Shown here: piece after piece, positions 1 through 5,572 of the stretch
Numbering within the stretch: the first letter of the stretch is position 1
Layout: each line of letters opens with the position of its first letter
Assembly: GCA_030591105.1 (NCBI GenBank)
Contig: JAUVBS010000139.1
Location: 1-6,149 of the forward strand
Length of the DNA stretch: 6,149 nt
Origin: a bacterium
GTDB lineage: Bacteria > Krumholzibacteriota > Krumholzibacteriia > LZORAL124-64-63
Direction of reading: 5' to 3'
Notes under the pieces: model-generated
Seen by the model: only the letters and a program-made list of their open reading frames with translations
Told to the model about the DNA's origin: nothing
Database searches by the model: none
Position numbers and translations under genes: made by a program

Positions 1-722
1 GTCGCGTGCAGGCCACACATGGTGATGCCGGTCTGCTCGCCATACGCCACGAGGGCGTCGGCGTCGTGGGCCAGGATGCGCAAGATCGCGCCACTGTCGA
101 GTTCTTCGAGACGCGCCGGCACATCGGCGGTAAACGGGACGTAGCCGTAGCTCGTGCCGTAGTGAGTCAAGTCGGTCGATACGACCAGGAGCGCGCCTGC
201 CCGTTGCAGCGGTGCGAGGGCGGCCGCGGCTTGCCGGCGGCGCTCTGGCGGTAGCGCCGGGACCAACAGCGGCACGATGGCGAAACCGGGAGCGAGGGTC
301 CGCTGCAGAAAGGGCAACTGGATTTCGATGGCGTGTTCGTGGCGGTGGGCGTCATCATCGATGGTGAAAGGGTCCACTGCTCCGAGTTCCGCCACCAGGT
401 CGGTCGCGACCGGGACCTCGCCGAGCGGCGTTGCGAAGACAGCCGCGCTCGGTAGCGCCACTGCCGCGAGCGCGGCGCGGTGGCTCGGAGCGAGGATCAC
501 CACCGTGTCGTACGCCAGACCGCGGAGCAGTCCGTAGAGCTTGCCGGCCGCCGCGCCGCTGTTGGTGTCGCGGGGGTGGGGGACGACCGCGACCAGCGGT
601 CGTCCGGCCGGCTGTCCCGTGGGATCGGCTGCGGCCAGGTAATCGTCGACGGTGGCGCGCAAACGCTGGGGATCGCCTGGGTACCAGGTACCGCTCAGTA
701 CTGCCGATCGGGTCGTTACCAT
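1..722 (-). CDS. amrB: Memo family protein (AmmeMemoRadiSam system protein B), 3' end outside window
   Basis: The frame is open for 240 codons from an ATG at 722 to the left edge, with no stop, so the C-terminus (probably some 20-50 residues) is missing. Memo proteins have a fold related to class III extradiol dioxygenases. In bacteria they usually occur with an AMMECR1 protein and a radical SAM protein, and the reaction is not settled. Visible family landmarks are SGTWYPGD (10-17), VPH (47-49), APSH (78-81), TPLGEVPV (98-105), HEHAIEIQLPFL (128-139), STDLTHYG (182-189) and TMCG (234-237). H49, H81 and C236 match the metal-site residues of human MEMO1, and D184 and H187 match its next conserved pair. 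The usual HAGY stretch is replaced by HPRD (49-52). GGAGG at 731-735 sits 8 nt before the ATG and supports the start. The gene is divergent from the STAS gene. Any AMMECR1 or radical SAM partner would lie beyond the left edge. Confidence 0.9.
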   Translation of the reverse strand, partial: MVTTRSAVLSGTWYPGDPQRLRATVDDYLAAADPTGQPAGRPLVAVVPHPRDTNSGAAAGKLYGLLRGLAYDTVVILAPSHRAALAAVALPSAAVFATPLGEVPVATDLVAELGAVDPFTIDDDAHRHEHAIEIQLPFLQRTLAPGFAIVPLLVPALPPERRRQAAAALAPLQRAGALLVVSTDLTHYGTSYGYVPFTADVPARLEELDSGAILRILAHDADALVAYGEQTGITMCGLHA

Positions 723-770
723 GATCACGACCTCCGGTTCGAGCGCAGCAATTCAGAGAAGATCCGGCTA

Positions 771-794
771 TTCTTGGTCCAAGCCTACCAAGAA
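771..794. repeat. 8-bp perfect inverted repeat in divergent spacer (possible operator or hairpin)
   Basis: TTCTTGGT (771-778) and ACCAAGAA (787-794) are perfect inverted copies separated by 8 nt. They lie in the spacer between the divergent Memo and STAS genes, about 50 bp upstream of the Memo start and 120 bp upstream of the STAS start. The size and placement would suit a dimeric regulator binding site or a small hairpin in the Memo leader. One isolated 8-bp repeat could be chance, and no convincing -35/-10 pair was recognised beside it. Confidence 0.3.
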
Positions 795-899
795 GCTGGC
801 GCCGAGGTCCAGTCAGAGCTTGCGTCTTGAGCGACTTGTTCGCATTCTGAGGATCACGTTAATGGACTGCGGGCGGGAATCTCGATTACCCACCCCACG

Positions 900-907
900 A
901 GAAGGAG
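900..907 (+). promoter_or_regulatory. Ribosome binding site that sets a TTG start for the first STAS gene
   Basis: AGAAGGAG ends 6 nt before the TTG at 914. No in-frame ATG or GTG lies at suitable spacing, and translation from this TTG gives a STAS domain of normal length. The TTG is therefore the best start. Confidence 0.7.
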
Positions 908-913
908 TGTGTC

Positions 914-1258
914 TTGAAGATCCAGAAGAACCCCGAGGGCGACGTCATGGTCGTGCATCTGTCCGGTAAAATAATGGGCGGCCCTGATCACGACAAATTC
1001 CACGGTGAGGTCAAAGCGATGATCGCCGAGGGCTACGTCGATATCCTGCTGAACATGGCGAAGGTCAACTGGATCAACTCGACCGGTCTGGGGATCCTCG
1101 TCACCGCGTTTCACACCGTGAAGAAGAACAACGGCCGCTTGAAGATCTGTCAGGTGAGCGAACGCATCGACAATATCCTGAATGTCACACAGCTGAAGCT
1201 GGTTTTCGATACCTACGACAGCTGCGACGAGGCACTCGCCTCCTTCACCCAGCAGTGA
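914..1258 (+). CDS. STAS domain anti-sigma factor antagonist (SpoIIAA/RsbV-like)
   Basis: This 114-residue protein is a single STAS domain, the usual size for SpoIIAA/RsbV. Such cytoplasmic antagonists bind a cognate HATPase_c anti-sigma kinase when unphosphorylated. They are inactivated when the kinase phosphorylates a conserved serine and reactivated by a PP2C phosphatase. Landmarks are the first strand and turn VVHLSGKIMGGP (13-24), the helix before GYVDILLNM (40-48), the core motif NWINSTGLGIL (52-62) and a C-terminal helix near 103-111. S56 aligns with the phosphorylated serine of RsbV (Ser56) and SpoIIAA (Ser58). The preceding Asp of the classical D-S-[ST]-G motif is Asn here (N55). The gene stands alone, with a convergent glycosyltransferase 46 bp downstream. 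It is an ungapped paralogue of the second STAS protein, with about 27 identities in 100 aligned positions counted by hand. The family call is firm, but the partner and target are unknown. Confidence 0.9.
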   Translation: MKIQKNPEGDVMVVHLSGKIMGGPDHDKFHGEVKAMIAEGYVDILLNMAKVNWINSTGLGILVTAFHTVKKNNGRLKICQVSERIDNILNVTQLKLVFDTYDSCDEALASFTQQ

Positions 1259-1304
1259 CCGCAGTCGGTGGCTGATCCGGCCCCGAGCGATCGCTACGCC
1301 GGCA

Positions 1305-2090
1305 TCACCTCCGCCCGGCCCGGACCAGGTACTTGAGGTCACGCAAAACACTCGACCAGGCGCCGGTCGCCGCCCAGACGAATCCGGGCCAGCCATCATG
1401 CCAGCCACCTCGTCCGATGTACTCGCGCCACACCGTCGCCGGTGCGGTGACCAGCAGGTGCAGCGGTAGCAGCGGGCCGTAACCGCTGGGGCGCTCGCGG
1501 ACCTCCAGGCTCGTGTAACGGTCCACCTTGCGAAGATACGTGCGCCAGCTGTCCATCGCTTCGTGGAGTATCGGTTCGCTGAGACGGCCGCAGCGCGTGT
1601 CGGAATCCCACTCGAGCCCCTCGTGTACCAGTGATTTGCTCACCCGGGCGTGGCCGACCCTAAGCAACCGGGCGCGGTACTGACCGGCCAGGTTAGCACC
1701 GCGCATGGTCCGGCCCAGCACACGGTTTTCGATCCGAATCTCCCAGACATCACGCTGCTGCAGCTCGCCCGAAGCGCGTAGTGCCGTCAAACGTGCGCGT
1801 AACGGTTCGGAGAGCATCTCGTCGGCGTCGATCCAGAGTGCCCACGGTGTGGCTACACGGTCGAGAGCTGCTTGGCGGGCACGGCCGAAATCGTCGAAAA
1901 CACGTGTCCACCAGCTCAACGGCGGTCCGTCGCGGTCCGCGGCGACAGCCGTCAGGATTGCTGTCGTACCGTCGACGCTGCCGGTGTCGAGGACCGCCAC
2001 CGCATCGACCGCTCCCCGTAGACTGGCGAGGCAGCGCGGCAGTTGTTGCTCGGCGTTGCGCACGATCATAAAAGCAGTTAGTTTGCACAT
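1305..2090 (-). CDS. Family 2 glycosyltransferase, WaaE/KdtX-like
   Basis: This 261-residue protein looks like a complete GT-A fold, family 2 glycosyltransferase of the type that includes the lipopolysaccharide core enzyme WaaE/KdtX. These enzymes transfer a sugar from a nucleotide-sugar donor at the inner face of the membrane. Landmarks are the opening strand KLTAFMIVRNAE (3-14), the nucleotide-binding motif LDTGSVDGT (34-42), FGRARQAAL (68-76), the metal-binding DADE (88-91), SLVHEGLEW (153-161) and a C-terminal YIGRGGWHDGWPGF (224-237). No clear transmembrane segment is visible; residues 205-220 are mildly hydrophobic and might touch the membrane. The ATG at 2090 fits the expected family N-terminus. 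The upstream GGGGATGGG is only a weak ribosome binding site. The gene is convergent with the first STAS gene and divergent from mrp, so it is probably transcribed alone. Donor and acceptor cannot be read from the sequence. Confidence 0.87.
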   Translation of the reverse strand: MCKLTAFMIVRNAEQQLPRCLASLRGAVDAVAVLDTGSVDGTTAILTAVAADRDGPPLSWWTRVFDDFGRARQAALDRVATPWALWIDADEMLSEPLRARLTALRASGELQQRDVWEIRIENRVLGRTMRGANLAGQYRARLLRVGHARVSKSLVHEGLEWDSDTRCGRLSEPILHEAMDSWRTYLRKVDRYTSLEVRERPSGYGPLLPLHLLVTAPATVWREYIGRGGWHDGWPGFVWAATGAWSSVLRDLKYLVRAGRR

Positions 2091-2273
2091 TCGCCCATCC
2101 CCGGCTGGGGTCGTCCCGGCGGCGGTTTGACCGCGTGACGTTACGTGCTGCAGCGTACACCCGTCCTCGCGGCAGGGGCACCCAGAAACGGCGTGCTAGG
2201 GAAATTCGTACCGAGCGCACGAGCTGGAAATCGCACTGGCGTGCACCGGCGTCGGTTGGCCGTCGCCGGCGTG

Positions 2274-2279
2274 AAGGAG
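2274..2279 (+). promoter_or_regulatory. Ribosome binding site that sets the GTG start of mrp
   Basis: AAGGAG lies 5 nt before the GTG at 2285. The frame stays open upstream to 2135, but that extension encodes an Arg-rich, low-complexity stretch unlike DUF59 and lacks a comparable ribosome binding site. The shorter start is preferred. Confidence 0.75.
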
Positions 2280-2284
2280 AGAAA

Positions 2285-3379
2285 GTGTCCGCAGAAGACA
2301 AGCTGACTCGCGAGTCCGTCCTAGCCGCCCTCGAAGACGTCAAGGTGCCCGGGACCAAGGTGAGCGTGCTCAAGGTCGACTTGATCGGCGAAGTCCGGAT
2401 TGACGGTGACGAGGTCGCCGTCCAGATCGTGCGCACCACCGAGAAGGAAGAGACGATCAACGCTGTCGGTGATCTGGTGGCGGAAGCCATCGGCGTGTTA
2501 CCCGGCGTGGCCTCTTTGACCATCGAGGTCGACGACCGTTCCGAACCACAAGAGGCGCCGGCCGGTCCCCACGGCCAGTCGTCCGACCCCTTCGCTGCGC
2601 GTGAGAAATTGCCCGGCGTGGCGCGCGTGATCGCCGTGGCGAGCGCCAAGGGCGGCGTCGGGAAATCGTCGGTCGCGGTGAATCTCGCGCTGGCGTTGCG
2701 CGACAGCGGTCACCGCGTCGGTATTCTCGACGCAGACATCTACGGCCCCAGTGTTCCGATCATGTTGGGTGCCGACCAGCAACCCGAGATTTCGGACACC
2801 GATCGCAAGATCACGCCCATCGATGCCCACGGCCTGCAGATGATCAGCATGGGTTTGTTGATACCGGAAAGCCAGCCGGTGGTCTGGCGTGGGCCGATGG
2901 TCTTCTCGGCGGTCCGGCAGTTTCTCAAGGACGTCCAGTGGAGCGATCTCGACTATCTCGTGGTCGACCTGCCCCCCGGTACCGGCGATGCGCAGCTGAC
3001 GCTGGTCCAACAGGTGCCGCTGGCCGGTGTGGTCATGGTCACCACGCCGCAGGAAGTGGCTCTGACTGACGTCCGGCGCGGGGTGATGATGTTCCGTAGC
3101 GTCGATGTGCGGGTCCTCGGCATCGTCGAGAACATGAGCTATTTCATCTGTCCCGACAACGGCAAGAGCTACGATATCTTCGGCCGGGGTGGCGGTGCCC
3201 GTGTGGCCGAGCAGTTCTCGCTACCGTTGCTGGCGGAGATCCCCATCGATCCCGCCATCCGCGAGAGCGGCGACGCCGGCAGGCCGATCGTCCTGCAGGG
3301 CAGCGGCCCGGTGTACGACTCGTTCCTCGAGTTGGCCCACCGCGTCGATGAACTCGCTGTCCAGAACCAGCCCGAATAG
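2285..3379 (+). CDS. mrp: Mrp/ApbC-type P-loop ATPase with N-terminal DUF59 domain, atypical cysteine content
   Basis: This 364-residue protein has an N-terminal DUF59/MIP18-like domain (about 8-84), a linker rich in Pro, Gly and Ser (85-107) and an Mrp/NBP35 ATPase domain (about 112-358). The family is thought to act as cytoplasmic iron-sulfur cluster carriers. Motifs are the deviant Walker A SAKGGVGKSS (120-129, K122 and K127), LDADIYGPSVP (148-158), VWRGPM (200-205), the Walker B-type DLPPGTGD (228-235), TTPQEVALTDVRRG (253-266) and ENMSYFICPDNG (282-293). The cluster-binding CPxC of typical Mrp is CPDN here, so only C289 remains, and it is the sole cysteine of the whole protein. The DUF59 domain also lacks its usual TTPxC cysteine, reading TTEKEE. 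All ATPase motifs are intact, so the gene does not look decayed. It starts with GTG at 2285. It is divergent from the glycosyltransferase and separated from the next gene by 160 bp. The family is certain; cluster-carrier function is uncertain. Confidence 0.93.
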   Translation: MSAEDKLTRESVLAALEDVKVPGTKVSVLKVDLIGEVRIDGDEVAVQIVRTTEKEETINAVGDLVAEAIGVLPGVASLTIEVDDRSEPQEAPAGPHGQSSDPFAAREKLPGVARVIAVASAKGGVGKSSVAVNLALALRDSGHRVGILDADIYGPSVPIMLGADQQPEISDTDRKITPIDAHGLQMISMGLLIPESQPVVWRGPMVFSAVRQFLKDVQWSDLDYLVVDLPPGTGDAQLTLVQQVPLAGVVMVTTPQEVALTDVRRGVMMFRSVDVRVLGIVENMSYFICPDNGKSYDIFGRGGGARVAEQFSLPLLAEIPIDPAIRESGDAGRPIVLQGSGPVYDSFLELAHRVDELAVQNQPE

Positions 3380-3463
3380 CTCGGGGCCAAAAGGTATCGT
3401 CCGCCCGCCGATGGGTACACGCCCGCAGTCCCCGCCGACCGCTGCCGGGCCACGCCGTTCCGC

Positions 3464-3492
3464 TATACTCGCTATCTGACGTGTGCTATGCT
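3464..3492 (+). promoter_or_regulatory. Candidate promoter for the STAS-phosphatase operon
   Basis: The 160-bp gap after mrp becomes locally AT-rich here. TATACT (3464-3469) matches five of six bases of a sigma-70 -10 box, and TGCTATGCT (3484-3492) resembles an extended -10 element. GCTAT occurs three times (3462, 3471, 3485). No good -35 box is seen for either candidate. The position, about 50-75 bp ahead of the second STAS gene, is sensible. An alternative sigma factor cannot be excluded. Confidence 0.3.
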
Positions 3493-3521
3493 CCCTTGCC
3501 TGCCCGTACGGTTCACTGGGG

Positions 3522-3528
3522 AAAGGAG
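3522..3528 (+). promoter_or_regulatory. Ribosome binding site used to choose the start of the second STAS gene
   Basis: AAAGGAG ends 11 nt before the ATG at 3540 and only 2 nt before an in-frame GTG at 3531. The GTG is too close and 11 nt is slightly long, so the ATG is preferred. The frame extends to a GTG at 3483 without adding recognisable STAS sequence. Confidence 0.55.
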
Positions 3529-3539
3529 CGGTGCCCACA

Positions 3540-3908
3540 ATGTCCCGAAAGCCCTGCTTGCGCTCGGAGCGCGTACGCGACGACAAGCACAAAGCGGTTA
3601 TCTGCCAGATGTGTGGCCGGCTGATCGGCAGCCCGGTCTGTTACGAGTTCCTCGAAGATATCCGCGAAGACATCAAGGCCGGCTACCTCAACGTGGTGCT
3701 GCAGATGGAGAGCGTCGAATGGGTCAACAGTACCGGCGTTGGCATCCTGGCGTCGATCTACACCTCCACCAAGAACCAAGGTGGGGCCGTCTATGTGGTG
3801 TCGGCACCCGATCGGGTAGAGAGCCTTCTCCAGACGGTACAGCTATGGCAGTTTTTGAATCCGTGCGAATCCATCGAGGCCGCGTTACAGCAAGCCGCCG
3901 ACGGCTAG
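3540..3908 (+). CDS. STAS domain anti-sigma factor antagonist-like protein with N-terminal cysteines
   Basis: From the ATG at 3540 this is a 122-residue single STAS domain with a basic N-terminal tail (1-18). The core motif EWVNSTGVGIL (60-70) places the predicted phosphoserine at S64, preceded by N63 rather than the classical Asp. It aligns without gaps with the first STAS protein at an offset of 8 residues. Shared positions include the G-x-x-x-G-x-P turn (26-32), GY (48-49), the whole W-x-NSTG region and QL (101-102). Unlike its paralogue, it has cysteines at 22, 25 and 34, with C22-x2-C25 in the first strand where STAS domains usually carry hydrophobic residues and Ser; C6 and C109 are also present. 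The phosphatase gene begins 29 bp downstream, so the two are probably one operon and this protein is the likely substrate. The domain call is firm; redox or metal binding is speculation. Confidence 0.87.
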   Translation: MSRKPCLRSERVRDDKHKAVICQMCGRLIGSPVCYEFLEDIREDIKAGYLNVVLQMESVEWVNSTGVGILASIYTSTKNQGGAVYVVSAPDRVESLLQTVQLWQFLNPCESIEAALQQAADG

Positions 3909-3937
3909 TCTGATCGGTTCGAGAATCGGAGACGACC

Positions 3938-5224
3938 ATGGTTCCGGAACACATCACCGCTGCCGATGATTCCGAGATTCAGAAGCTGCGCCGGGCCGTG
4001 GAAGAGCTGTCGGTTCTGAACGATCTGGCGCGGGCCATCGGTACTTCCTACGAACCAGACCAGATCATCCGTATCATCGCCGAACGCGCGGCGCGCGCCG
4101 TCCAGGCCGAAGAGGTTTCGGTCTACCTGATTGCCCGCGAGGTAGGCGCCTCGGCCGAGACCGTCATCCGGGTGATCCGCGGCGACGAACAGACACCCCG
4201 CTATCACCTGAAACAGGATCTCGAAGGCTGGATGCACCACCACAAGCGGCCGCTGCTGTGCAACGATCCTCGCACGGACGAACCGCTCGCGAAGATGGAC
4301 CTCGACGACAGCATCGAGTCGCTGCTCTGTGTACCGCTGCTGATCAGAGCAGAGTTGACGGGGTTGCTGCTCGCCTTCAACAAGCGCGGAGGCGGGTTCG
4401 GCGCGGAGGATCAGCGGCTGTTGACCATCATCGGCGCCCAATCGGCTCAGGTGCTCGAAACGGCACGATTGGTGGAGGAGGAGAAAGCCGCTGTGGCCAT
4501 CCGCGAGGAGATCAAGCTGGCCGAGCGGATCCAGCTCGAGCTGCTACCGCAAGGGCCGCCGACCATCGCCGGCTACGACGCCGCCGGGGTCAGCATTCCG
4601 GCCCAGAAGGTCGGTGGTGACTATTTCGACTTCATCGAACTCGACGAATTTCGCTTCGGCATCTGCCTTGGCGACGTGTCGGGCAAGGGCTTGCCCGCGT
4701 CGTTGCTGATGGCTAACCTCCAGGCCACCCTGCGCGGCCAGGCGTTACAGGACGGCCCCTGCCGCGACTGCCTGGCCTGGTGCAACCGCCTGCTCTTTCG
4801 CAGCACGGCTCCCGAGAAGTTCGCTACGCTCTTCTACAGCGTTCTCGACACCCGGCTCAACGCGATGACCTACTGCAACGCCGGCCACGAACAACCTCTG
4901 CACTTCTGCGGTGATGAGCCGCCGGCCCGACTCGGCACCGGCGGGTTGATGGTCGGGGTGCTCGATGATTTTGCTTACCAGGACGACGTCTGCCTGTTGG
5001 CACCCGGCGACCTGGTCGTCATCTATTCCGACGGCGTGACCGACATGGTCGATGCGGCCGAGCAGCCGTTCGGCGAGGATCGCCTTATCGAACTGATCAC
5101 AGCGCACCGCGAGTTGCCGGCGGCTGCGTTGATCGCGGCCATCGTGGCCGCTGTTCAGGATCACGCGGGCGACGTGCCGCCGCTCGATGATGTGACGCTT
5201 GTTGCCATCAGGCGATTGCCTTAA
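3938..5224 (+). CDS. GAF domain and SpoIIE/PP2C serine phosphatase (RsbU/RsbP-type)
   Basis: This 428-residue cytoplasmic protein has a short N-terminal helix (12-34), a GAF sensor domain (about 35-178), a helical or coiled-coil linker (175-203) and a PP2C-type SpoIIE phosphatase domain (about 204-428). Such enzymes dephosphorylate STAS antagonists and so switch on a partner-switching pathway. The linker holds the usual AERIQLELLP (195-204). Catalytic-domain motifs are VGGDYFDF (225-232), GDVSGKG (245-251), NAGHEQP (314-320), YSDGVTD (363-369) and DDVTLV (417-422). The metal-binding aspartates D228, D246, D365 and D417/D418 are all present, so the enzyme should be active. The GAF ligand cannot be inferred. 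GGAG at 3928-3931 lies 6 nt before the ATG. The STAS gene ends 29 bp upstream, implying co-transcription. A C-x2-C-x3-C cluster (275, 278, 282) falls within the phosphatase domain. No kinase domain or transmembrane segment is present. Confidence 0.93.
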   Translation: MVPEHITAADDSEIQKLRRAVEELSVLNDLARAIGTSYEPDQIIRIIAERAARAVQAEEVSVYLIAREVGASAETVIRVIRGDEQTPRYHLKQDLEGWMHHHKRPLLCNDPRTDEPLAKMDLDDSIESLLCVPLLIRAELTGLLLAFNKRGGGFGAEDQRLLTIIGAQSAQVLETARLVEEEKAAVAIREEIKLAERIQLELLPQGPPTIAGYDAAGVSIPAQKVGGDYFDFIELDEFRFGICLGDVSGKGLPASLLMANLQATLRGQALQDGPCRDCLAWCNRLLFRSTAPEKFATLFYSVLDTRLNAMTYCNAGHEQPLHFCGDEPPARLGTGGLMVGVLDDFAYQDDVCLLAPGDLVVIYSDGVTDMVDAAEQPFGEDRLIELITAHRELPAAALIAAIVAAVQDHAGDVPPLDDVTLVAIRRLP

Positions 5225-5323
5225 ACACGTTTTCCCTTGTCGCTTCAGAAAGGTGCCCGTGCGGTTTCGCCGTGAGGTGTGCCGTGGGGCGGATAGTCTA
5301 ACCCCTTGGTAATGGGGGCGTTT

Positions 5324-5344
5324 GCCGCCACCTCCTGTGGCGGC
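5324..5344. repeat. Inner hairpin 1 of the palindromic element
   Basis: GCCGCCAC (5324-5331) pairs with GTGGCGGC (5337-5344) around the 5-nt loop CTCCT. This is a very stable 8-bp GC-rich stem in the left half of the element's interior. Confidence 0.75.
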
Positions 5345-5357
5345 GCACTCTGCACTA

Positions 5358-5388
5358 CGGCTCCTCCGCCATCCTGGCTGCGGAGCCG
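5358..5388. repeat. Inner hairpin 2 of the palindromic element
   Basis: CGGCTCC (5358-5364) pairs with GGAGCCG (5382-5388), with a possible inner GCCA/TGGC stem (5368-5371 with 5375-5378). A competing pairing, CTCCGC (5364-5369) with GCGGAG (5380-5385), is also possible, so the exact fold is ambiguous. Confidence 0.6.
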
Positions 5389-5567
5389 GCGTGAGGCCCC
5401 ATTACCAAGGGGTTAGGCTATCCGCCCCGGATTGACCATCGGGGCCGAAAACGGAGAGGTGGGTTTTCGAGAGCATAGCCAAAAAAAGGGTCGGCAACGG
5501 GTGCTGGCATTTGCTTCCTGGGGATGTGTTGCGCAGATTTGGTTCGGCCGATAGCTGGACACCTGAC

Positions 5568-5572
5568 GGGAG
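5568..5572 (+). promoter_or_regulatory. Ribosome binding site that sets the start of the acetyltransferase
   Basis: GGGAG ends 5 nt before the ATG at 5578. An upstream in-frame start at 5524 would add 18 residues with no family resemblance and lacks a good ribosome binding site. Confidence 0.6.

Larger units (their letters stand above)
5286..5428. repeat. 143-bp palindromic element: 32-bp arms enclosing two hairpins
   Basis: The left arm (5286-5317, starting GGGGCGGATAG and ending TAATGGGG) is the inverse complement of the right arm (5397-5428) at 31 of 32 positions. The only mismatch, T5297 against G5417, would still form a G-U pair in RNA. The 79-nt interior contains two further hairpins, giving a multi-branched fold. 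The arms do not extend beyond 5286 and 5428, so the boundaries are sharp. No flanking target duplication is evident (GCCGT on the left, GGATT on the right), no transposase is nearby, and no T-tract follows the right arm. It starts 61 bp after the phosphatase stop. It could be a dispersed palindromic element of the REP/REPIN or MITE kind, a structured RNA, or a transcription barrier ending the operon. The structure is certain; its nature is not. Confidence 0.85.

Noticed and set aside
1286..1295. AGCGATCGCT palindrome between the convergent STAS and glycosyltransferase genes, as a terminator or HIP1-like site.
   Set aside because: It has no loop and no T-tract, and HIP1 significance depends on genome-wide abundance, which one copy cannot show.
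854..1408. 184-codon minus-strand frame antisense to the first STAS gene.
   Set aside because: It overlaps a clear STAS gene, runs into the glycosyltransferase and shows no family motifs. Long antisense frames are expected in GC-rich coding DNA.
2135..2284. Upstream 50-residue extension of mrp.
   Set aside because: It is in frame but Arg-rich, unlike DUF59, and without a good ribosome binding site. The GTG at 2285 has one at proper spacing.
1750..2649. 299-codon minus-strand frame overlapping the glycosyltransferase and mrp.
   Set aside because: It covers parts of two well-supported genes in another frame, and its product is low-complexity Ser/Thr/Arg-rich with no recognisable domain.
3488..3913. 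141-codon plus-strand frame overlapping the second STAS gene.
   Set aside because: It is the +1 shadow of the STAS gene, with an Arg/Gly-rich product and no motifs.
5296..5418. Integron attC site: GTCTAAC in the left arm fits RYYYAAC and GTTAGGC in the right arm fits GTTRRRY.
   Set aside because: In a palindrome one match nearly forces the other, so this counts as one degenerate hit. The stem runs unbroken 10 bp beyond these boxes and lacks the extrahelical bases and spacer pattern of attC. No cassette array or integrase is present.
5286..5428. Tn3-type terminal inverted repeats, because the arms begin with GGGG and are about as long as Tn3 ends.
   Set aside because: The rest of the arm does not resemble Tn3-family ends, there is no 5-bp target duplication, and the 79-nt interior has no gene.
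5286..5428. Classical rho-independent terminator for the phosphatase operon.
   Set aside because: No T-tract follows either side of the structure, and the stem is far longer than usual. A transcription-blocking role remains possible but cannot be called.
5511..5539. Sigma-70 promoter TTGCTT with 17 nt to CAGATT ahead of the acetyltransferase.
   Set aside because: The -10 match is only 3 of 6 and the -35 is partial, so it is not distinguishable from chance.
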